This document shows, one piece after another, positions 5,732 through 10,150 of a stretch of 10,150 nucleotides of DNA. Each line of letters starts with the position of its first letter. Within the stretch, counting starts at the first letter, position 1. The DNA is from DASZZV01 sp035544835. GTDB lineage: Bacteria > Acidobacteriota > Thermoanaerobaculia > Gp7-AA8. The DNA lies in NCBI GenBank assembly GCA_035544835.1, contig DASZZV010000367.1:1-10150 (forward strand), in the 5' to 3' direction. Position numbers and translations under genes: made by a program. The notes beneath the pieces are model-generated. The model saw only the letters and a program-made list of their open reading frames with translations, did no database searches and was not told the origin of the DNA.

Positions 5732-7549
5732 ATGAATACAAGAAAAGGCATCGGATCATATCTGCTGACAGTGCTGGTAGTGGCGCTGGCAATCCCTGCG
5801 GCAGCGGCCACGAAGGTGGTTGCGATGACGGCGGAGGCCCAGCTCGAGCGAGCCGCCCTGGCTGTAGCCTCTGCTGAGAGCGCCGGGGCGGCCACTTGGG
5901 CACGCGAGCTCTACGACGAGGCCCAGGCCCATCTGGTCAGCGCCCGCGGCTTGATGAATGACAAGAAGAGCAGCCGTCGCGAAGACTCCCGCGTCGCCGC
6001 AGACGACGCGTATTACGCCGCCCGCGCCGCCGAGGCAAAGGCGCGCTGGGGAGCTGACGTTTCGGAGATCAATGCGCTCCGCACTGACATCGTTCGTTTC
6101 GGTGGCCGCGTCGATCCACTTACCCTTGAAGTCGAGCCCAGTGGCCTGATCGATCGTGGCAAGACCTCGAAAGACAAGATCGCTTTCGCCCAGGCCATCG
6201 TCGACCGCGCCAAAGCGATGGGGGCTCAGACGGTCGACCCGTCAGAGATTCTCCAGGCTGAGCAGTATCTGGCCTCGGCAAAAAAGATCGTTACCAGCGA
6301 TCGTTACAGCTCCAATGCCGATCATCTCTCCTATGTAGCTGAGATGCTGGCGCGCCGGGCCATGTATGCATCGAGTCGCGGGGAAGTGACGAGGTACCTG
6401 TCACCTCTGCGCCTGGAGCGCACACGGCAGGCTCAGCAGGCCACTGAGGCTCGCCTGGTCCAGGAGCGTCAGCAGCGCGAGGCTGCCGAGAGACAGCGCG
6501 CCGAACTGCAAGCGCAGCTGGATGCGCAGGCTGCGAATCGGAAGGCTCAACAGGCGGAAATCGCCAGTCTGCGTGCGCAGGTTGCAGCCAACCAGCAGCA
6601 GATGCAGAGTCGTCTGGAAGAAGATCGCGCCGCCCGTGTCGAAGCGGAGCGCCGTCTCGACACACTCATGTCACAGTACGAGACGTCGGTATCAAACGCC
6701 CGTGACGCCGCACAAACAGAAGCACTCCGCCGTCAGGTCGAAGACCAGCGTCTGGCGCTGCAGTCGATGCAGGAGCATGAGCGCCTCAGCGAGCAGTCGA
6801 GTATGACCGAGATCGATCGTTTGAAGACCGAGCTCGAAAAAGAGCGTACCTCCGGGAAGACGAACGCGCAGACGCTTTCGACCCGCGAAGATGAATTGAC
6901 GCGACGCCAGAACGAGCTTGCCGCGATGCGCAGGGCACGCGAGGAAGACGAGCGTGCACGCACCGAGATGCAGCGGAAGCACGAAGCCGCTCTTCGCGAA
7001 GCGCAGGAGAAAGCAGAGGCAGCGCAGCAGAGAGCAGCGGCAGCGGAAGCAGAATCTGCTCGGCTTCGCCAGCAGGTAGCGGGAACGCAGGCCGAGCTCA
7101 CGCAGGCGAAGCAGCAGATCGCGCAGCGTGACGCCACAGAGCAGGAGCGGGTGGATCGGATGCAGAAGGCCATCGCCGCCGTAGCGCAAACTCGGAGCGA
7201 CAATCGCGGTTTCATTGTGACGCTGCCTGGCGTTTTCTTCGATACCGGCAAGACCAGCCTGAAGCCGGGCGCAAGAAACGTTCTTTCACGCATCGTTACG
7301 CAGCTACGGACCAACGACAAAGTCCGGGTGACCATCGAAGGGCACACCGACAGCGTTGGTAGCGAAGAGACGAATCAGCAGCTTTCCGAAAAGCGCGCCC
7401 AGGCCGTGCGCGACTATCTGGTGAGCCGCGGTCTCTCGGCCGGCGTGATCACCACGGTTGGCCGGGGAGAGTCGCAGCCCATTGCAACGAACGACACACC
7501 GGCAGGCCGTCAGCAGAATCGTCGCGTGGAGATGATTATTACTCAGTAA
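5732..7549 (+). CDS. secreted DUF4398-like / coiled-coil / OmpA-domain protein
   Basis: This 605-aa protein probably tethers the outer envelope to peptidoglycan. A signal peptide with cleavage near AIPAAAA (residues 20-26) is followed by a helical DUF4398-like segment (about 30-110: ARELYDEAQAHLVSA, AADDAYYAARAAEAKARW). A second similar helical block lies at about 145-215 (ILQAEQYLASAKKIV). A long Gln/Glu/Arg/Ala-rich coiled coil covers about 225-480. The OmpA C-terminal domain occupies about 493-605: GVFFDTGKTSLKPGA, EGHTDSVG with Asp540, LSEKRAQAV with Arg555, and NRRVEMIITQ. The Asp-Arg pair has the same 15-residue spacing as the diaminopimelate-contacting pair known from Acinetobacter OmpA. 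No beta-barrel is present, so it is a periplasmic rod and not a porin. It stands alone, 420 nt after livF, and ends at a hairpin. Confidence 0.9.
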   Translation: MNTRKGIGSYLLTVLVVALAIPAAAATKVVAMTAEAQLERAALAVASAESAGAATWARELYDEAQAHLVSARGLMNDKKSSRREDSRVAADDAYYAARAAEAKARWGADVSEINALRTDIVRFGGRVDPLTLEVEPSGLIDRGKTSKDKIAFAQAIVDRAKAMGAQTVDPSEILQAEQYLASAKKIVTSDRYSSNADHLSYVAEMLARRAMYASSRGEVTRYLSPLRLERTRQAQQATEARLVQERQQREAAERQRAELQAQLDAQAANRKAQQAEIASLRAQVAANQQQMQSRLEEDRAARVEAERRLDTLMSQYETSVSNARDAAQTEALRRQVEDQRLALQSMQEHERLSEQSSMTEIDRLKTELEKERTSGKTNAQTLSTREDELTRRQNELAAMRRAREEDERARTEMQRKHEAALREAQEKAEAAQQRAAAAEAESARLRQQVAGTQAELTQAKQQIAQRDATEQERVDRMQKAIAAVAQTRSDNRGFIVTLPGVFFDTGKTSLKPGARNVLSRIVTQLRTNDKVRVTIEGHTDSVGSEETNQQLSEKRAQAVRDYLVSRGLSAGVITTVGRGESQPIATNDTPAGRQQNRRVEMIITQ

Positions 7550-7556
7550 TTCTCGC

Positions 7557-7590
7557 GGAGAGAGGGCCGCCCGTTGGGGCGGCTCTCTCC
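7557..7590. terminator. hairpin between convergent genes (possible bidirectional terminator)
   Basis: GGAGAGAG-GG-CCGCCC (7557-7572) pairs with GGGCGGCTCTCTCC (7577-7590), giving a 14-bp GC-rich stem with a 2-nt bulge and a short GTTG loop. It begins 7 nt after the stop of the ompA-like gene and 52 nt beyond the stop of the convergent TPR gene. Neither side has a proper T-run, so it may need Rho or act as a 3' end stabiliser. Confidence 0.6.
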
Positions 7591-7641
7591 AATGCTGAAT
7601 GCAAAATGAGCCGCGGCCCCGGAAATGCCCTCTTCATTTTT

Positions 7642-8139
7642 TCATTTGCGCTCGGCGTCCGATTCGCGCCGCCACCGGCTCATGACGCGTAACCGGGTTT
7701 CACGATTGGAGATCCTCGGAAGGAAGTCAGGATTGAATCGGATGGCCATCGCGTAGCTGTCGAAGGCCTCGTCGGTGCGCTGAAGTTTGAGAAGTGTCCC
7801 TGCCATATCGAAGTAGATCTCGGGCCGCTGATCGTACTGAAGGGCCGTCTGATAGGTCGCCAGTGCTCCCTCGTAATCTCCGAAGATTGATTGGCTGGTT
7901 CCCCGCAGGAGCTGGAGCTCCACGCTTTGCGGCTCGTGTGCGATGCAGCGGTCGAAGACGGCGGCCTGTTCGCGAAGAAAGAGGCGAGCGGCTGGATTGC
8001 CCGCTACCGCCGCAGCTACGATGCTCTCTCCGATCTTCGCGAGTCGGTTGCACCGGTAGGGGACGTAGCAGAAAGCGTCTATTGCCGCCACGGCCGTGGC
8101 GACAATAGCGATGGTAGCCAGGATCTTAAAGAGTTTCAC
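7642..8139 (-). CDS. small membrane-anchored TPR protein
   Basis: This 165-aa protein has one N-terminal membrane segment (about 4-25, KLFKILATIAIVATAVAAI) and two tetratricopeptide-like repeats: about 72-104 (LRGTSQSIFGDYEGALATYQTALQYD) and about 105-138 (YFDMAGTLLKLQRTDEAFDSYAMAIRFNPD). The C-terminus is very basic. TPR modules mediate protein contacts, probably in the periplasm. The GTG start at 8139 is chosen because it follows GGAGGGG and opens on the hydrophobic helix; the longer frame to 8313 gives an implausible Arg/Ser-rich leader lying inside the upstream gene. It overlaps the O-antigen-ligase-like gene by 14 nt, so the two are almost certainly co-transcribed and coupled. Many O-antigen ligase-like proteins carry TPRs fused at their C-terminus, so this may be the split equivalent. 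Confidence 0.8.
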   Translation of the reverse strand: MKLFKILATIAIVATAVAAIDAFCYVPYRCNRLAKIGESIVAAAVAGNPAARLFLREQAAVFDRCIAHEPQSVELQLLRGTSQSIFGDYEGALATYQTALQYDQRPEIYFDMAGTLLKLQRTDEAFDSYAMAIRFNPDFLPRISNRETRLRVMSRWRRESDAERK

Positions 8140-9457
8140 TTCCCCTCCACGCAAAGCAGGCCGCAGTGAGAAAAAGCAGGATTGCCGTGGCCGACGCAAG
8201 CTGCAATGGATATTGAGCGAGGGCGAGAACGAAAAATCCGACAGCGAGCGGCAGCGCCAGCAGGCGCGAGATGAAAGTCCTGGACTCACCTCGACCCGTC
8301 GGTTCTTCATCACGCCGCCGTAGCGAGATCGAGCCGAGCATTACCAGGGCGGAGAGCAGAATCACATACCCCGGTAGCCCGGTCTCAGCGAGAACTTCCA
8401 GGTGATCGTTATGGGCCTCCTCGAAGTTGTATCGGGCTGCCACACTAGTCTCCCCGACTGCGGGACTCTCTTCATCGATCCTCAGCTTGTACGGCATGTA
8501 GTGCCAGCCGAACGTTCCCGGTCCGGTGCCGGTGACCGGATGGTCGAGAAACATGGCGGTAGCGGCGCGAAAAGCGCTAGTTCTCCCGCTGAGAACCTCG
8601 TCGTAGTCATGGCGGCCGATCATTTGCTGAAGACTGACCAGCCGCGCCCGGAGCGGCGGGATCGCAAATATGAGTCCGACAGTCACGCCCATCACGAGGA
8701 ACAGCGGCAGCGCGGCGCGGCGACCGAAACGCATGAGGGCCATGGTCAGGAGACCGGCGATCACGGCGCCTATGGCGGTGAGAGATCTGCTGACCATTAA
8801 CGTTACGAGTAGAAGCGCCCCAATGGCCGAGTTCAACAGTCGTCGTCGAGAGGTTGCCAGTGCTGCGGCGATTGCCGCCAGGACAGGTCCGAGGAGAGCG
8901 CTGCCGACATCGTTGGCATTTCCGAGAAAGCCGCTGCTGGAGTTATGTCCGAGAAAGGCGCTTGTCATCCCGAAAGGACTCCAGATGCCGAATTCCTGAA
9001 GCAGATACACGAATCCGTTGATTGCGGCTGCCAGCAGTAGCGGAAGGAAGGCGCGCTCGTCTTTGCTGCGGAGGATGATCGTCGTGCCGATGAAGATTGC
9101 CGCGGCGAAGACCACCGTACGGAGCGAGAGTACGGAGAGCGTCCGGTTGGTTGAGACCGCCGTGGCCAGGCAGGTCCAGACAACCGCGGCTACTGGGACG
9201 ATGATCACCGGACTGCGCCGCGGAATCTCTCTCCAGGAAAAGCGACTCCAGGTCATCGCCAGCAGGAACAATCCGATGAAGAGGATACCCTCTGCTCGAA
9301 AGAGAACGTCCTTCGGCAGGCGGAAGCTGTCCTTTCCCGTCGGAGAAACGAACAGCGGCATCGCAAATGCGAAAACTGCGACGATCCACCAGCCGAGCTG
9401 GTCGAGCAACGACGACGGTCGCTTCGCAGTCTGACTTTTTCTGTTCCTCTTAGCCAT
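8126..9457 (-). CDS. O-antigen ligase / Wzy polymerase-like membrane protein
   Basis: This 443-aa polytopic membrane protein has the Wzy_C (O-antigen ligase) architecture: about 10-12 hydrophobic segments and a large extracytoplasmic loop near the C-terminus. Supporting motifs are GFLGNANDVGS (176-186), MVSRSLTAIGA (221-231), LSGRTSAFRAATAMFLDHPVTGTGPGTFG (289-317, Arg292) and EEAHNDHLEVLAETGLPG (346-363) with His349, the loop His typical of the WaaL/Wzy family. Members join or polymerise lipid-linked glycans in the periplasm. Sequence alone does not separate ligase, polymerase and protein O-glycosylating oligosaccharyltransferase. The ATG at 9457 is preceded by GAGG about 10 nt upstream, and the N-terminus is basic before the first helix (about 20-37). 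It leads a two-gene unit with the TPR gene. No glycosyltransferases lie nearby. Confidence 0.85.
   Translation of the reverse strand: MAKRNRKSQTAKRPSSLLDQLGWWIVAVFAFAMPLFVSPTGKDSFRLPKDVLFRAEGILFIGLFLLAMTWSRFSWREIPRRSPVIIVPVAAVVWTCLATAVSTNRTLSVLSLRTVVFAAAIFIGTTIILRSKDERAFLPLLLAAAINGFVYLLQEFGIWSPFGMTSAFLGHNSSSGFLGNANDVGSALLGPVLAAIAAALATSRRRLLNSAIGALLLVTLMVSRSLTAIGAVIAGLLTMALMRFGRRAALPLFLVMGVTVGLIFAIPPLRARLVSLQQMIGRHDYDEVLSGRTSAFRAATAMFLDHPVTGTGPGTFGWHYMPYKLRIDEESPAVGETSVAARYNFEEAHNDHLEVLAETGLPGYVILLSALVMLGSISLRRRDEEPTGRGESRTFISRLLALPLAVGFFVLALAQYPLQLASATAILLFLTAACFAWRGSETL
8142..8148 (-). promoter_or_regulatory. ribosome-binding site of the TPR gene inside the ligase gene
   Basis: On the minus strand GGAGGGG stands 2 nt before the GTG at 8139 (4 nt from the GGAGG core). 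It lies within the last codons of the upstream ligase-like gene, so terminating ribosomes can restart here. Confidence 0.6.
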
Positions 9458-9507
9458 TTCAGAAAAGCCTCAGCGACGAGAATCCTTTATCGCGCGGCGG
9501 CGAGCGG

Positions 9508-9513
9508 ATTATA
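9508..9513 (-). promoter_or_regulatory. -10 element candidate for the ligase/TPR unit
   Basis: The minus strand reads a perfect TATAAT here in the 75-nt gap between divergent genes, predicting a start near 9501 and a leader of about 44 nt. No matching -35 hexamer is seen at 16-18 nt. On the plus strand the overlapping TATAAG (9510-9515) could serve the divergent gene but would leave a leader of only about 11 nt. Confidence 0.35.
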
Positions 9514-9532
9514 AGGGTCGCGGGAGCCGTTG

Positions 9533-10150
9533 ATGCACTTCGCGGCGACCCGAATCATGACCAGAAGACCCAATGAGGACTCGGCCCTCATTCCGAGGAT
9601 GACGCGCGACGAGCTCACGGAGTTCGTCGCCAGAGCGATCGACACGCTGACTGAAAAGGACGCGCTGGCGATTCTGGCCAACTTTTTCTGCACCAGCCGG
9701 ATGTGCCAGATGCTGGCGGATGACGCGAGGATCAGCTCGTTCTACCTGGTTCGATCGAAGCTGGCCATTCACCAGGCCACCCCGCTGACGTATGCACTGA
9801 AACTCGTTCACTACCTCCATTGGAATGATGTCGTGCGCTTTTCCATTGATGTGCGCATTCATCCCGCCGTTCGGCAGGCCATGGACGTGTATCTGATCTC
9901 TCGTCTGGCTAAGCTGGCGGTGGGACAGCGAATCTCTTCGGCCCGCACCTGCAGTCGGGAGATCGGCAAGCGACTGATGGAAGACCCCGAGCCGAGAGTA
10001 TTTTCTGCGCTCCTCAACAACGCGCAGGTGCGCGAAGAGGATCTCGCGCACCTCGTGACCTCGGAACGGGCCGCGGTTGCTCAGTTGCGAATGCTCGGCG
10101 ACCATGGAAAGTGGTCGTGTCGATACTCGATTCGGCGGGCCCTGGCTCTT
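9533..10150 (+). CDS. partial alpha-helical (HEAT-like) repeat protein, function unknown
   Basis: An ATG at 9533 with GGGAG 6 nt upstream opens a frame that stays open for 206 codons to the window edge, so the C-terminus is missing. The sequence is helical throughout. It carries repeat-like blocks: KLAIHQATPLTYALKLVHYL (76-95), VRIHPAVRQAMDVYLISRLAKLAVGQ (107-132), then RLMEDPEPRVFSALLNNAQVREEDLAHLV (147-175) and RMLGDHGKWSCRYSIRRALAL at the edge. From memory this resembles an acidobacterial/deltaproteobacterial HEAT-like family in which KWxxRYxVRxAL is followed by NPRTPL; this was not searched. No signal peptide or membrane helix is visible, so it is probably cytoplasmic. A later ATG at 9557 is possible but has no clear ribosome-binding site. 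The 198-aa frame on the opposite strand is His/Arg-rich and looks like a shadow. Confidence 0.65.
   Translation, partial: MHFAATRIMTRRPNEDSALIPRMTRDELTEFVARAIDTLTEKDALAILANFFCTSRMCQMLADDARISSFYLVRSKLAIHQATPLTYALKLVHYLHWNDVVRFSIDVRIHPAVRQAMDVYLISRLAKLAVGQRISSARTCSREIGKRLMEDPEPRVFSALLNNAQVREEDLAHLVTSERAAVAQLRMLGDHGKWSCRYSIRRALAL

Noticed and set aside
9509..10105. 198-aa open frame on the minus strand at the right edge
   Set aside because: It is opposite the better-supported partial helical-repeat gene, has shadow-like His/Arg/Gly composition, and overlaps the divergent promoter region.

Overview
The window reads as chromosomal DNA of a high-GC (roughly 60% by eye) diderm bacterium. It has a lipid-anchored substrate-binding protein, an OmpA-domain envelope protein and an O-antigen ligase/polymerase-type membrane protein. 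An Acidobacteriota-like source is my best guess. It rests on the DUF4398-like/OmpA architecture, the right-edge helical-repeat protein and the intergenic repeat style. It comes from memory of such genomes, not from a search.

Layout: (1) Positions 1-267 are non-coding, with two copies of a short dispersed-repeat motif and an extended -10 promoter candidate. (2) Positions 268-5311 hold a complete branched-chain/hydrophobic amino-acid ABC importer operon, all on the + strand: lipoprotein binding protein (livK-like), permeases livH and livM, and ATPases livG and livF. A strong hairpin separates the binding protein from livH, and a short ORF overlaps the TTG start of livM. (3) Positions 5312-5731 are a 420-nt gene-free stretch dominated by REP-like palindromes, including a 43-bp inverted repeat with one mismatch. 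(4) Positions 5732-7549 encode a secreted 605-aa protein with a DUF4398-like N-terminus, a long coiled coil and a C-terminal OmpA peptidoglycan-binding domain. (5) Positions 7642-9457 (minus strand) encode an O-antigen ligase/polymerase-like membrane protein and a small membrane-anchored TPR protein that overlap by 14 nt. They converge on the ompA-like gene across a shared hairpin. (6) From 9533 to the right edge, an incomplete + strand gene encodes an alpha-helical repeat protein of unknown function, divergent from the ligase gene.

How the genes work together: the five liv genes form one transporter. The binding protein captures ligand outside the inner membrane, LivHM form the channel and LivGF hydrolyse ATP. 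The OmpA-like protein and the ligase/TPR pair concern the cell envelope but show no sequence link to the transporter. I see no defence system, phage, CRISPR, tRNA or transposase. The most unusual items are the inverted-repeat element, the hairpin sitting on the livH start, the Thr/Ala tail on the binding protein and the short ORF in front of livM. I do not see evidence of a previously undescribed multi-gene system.
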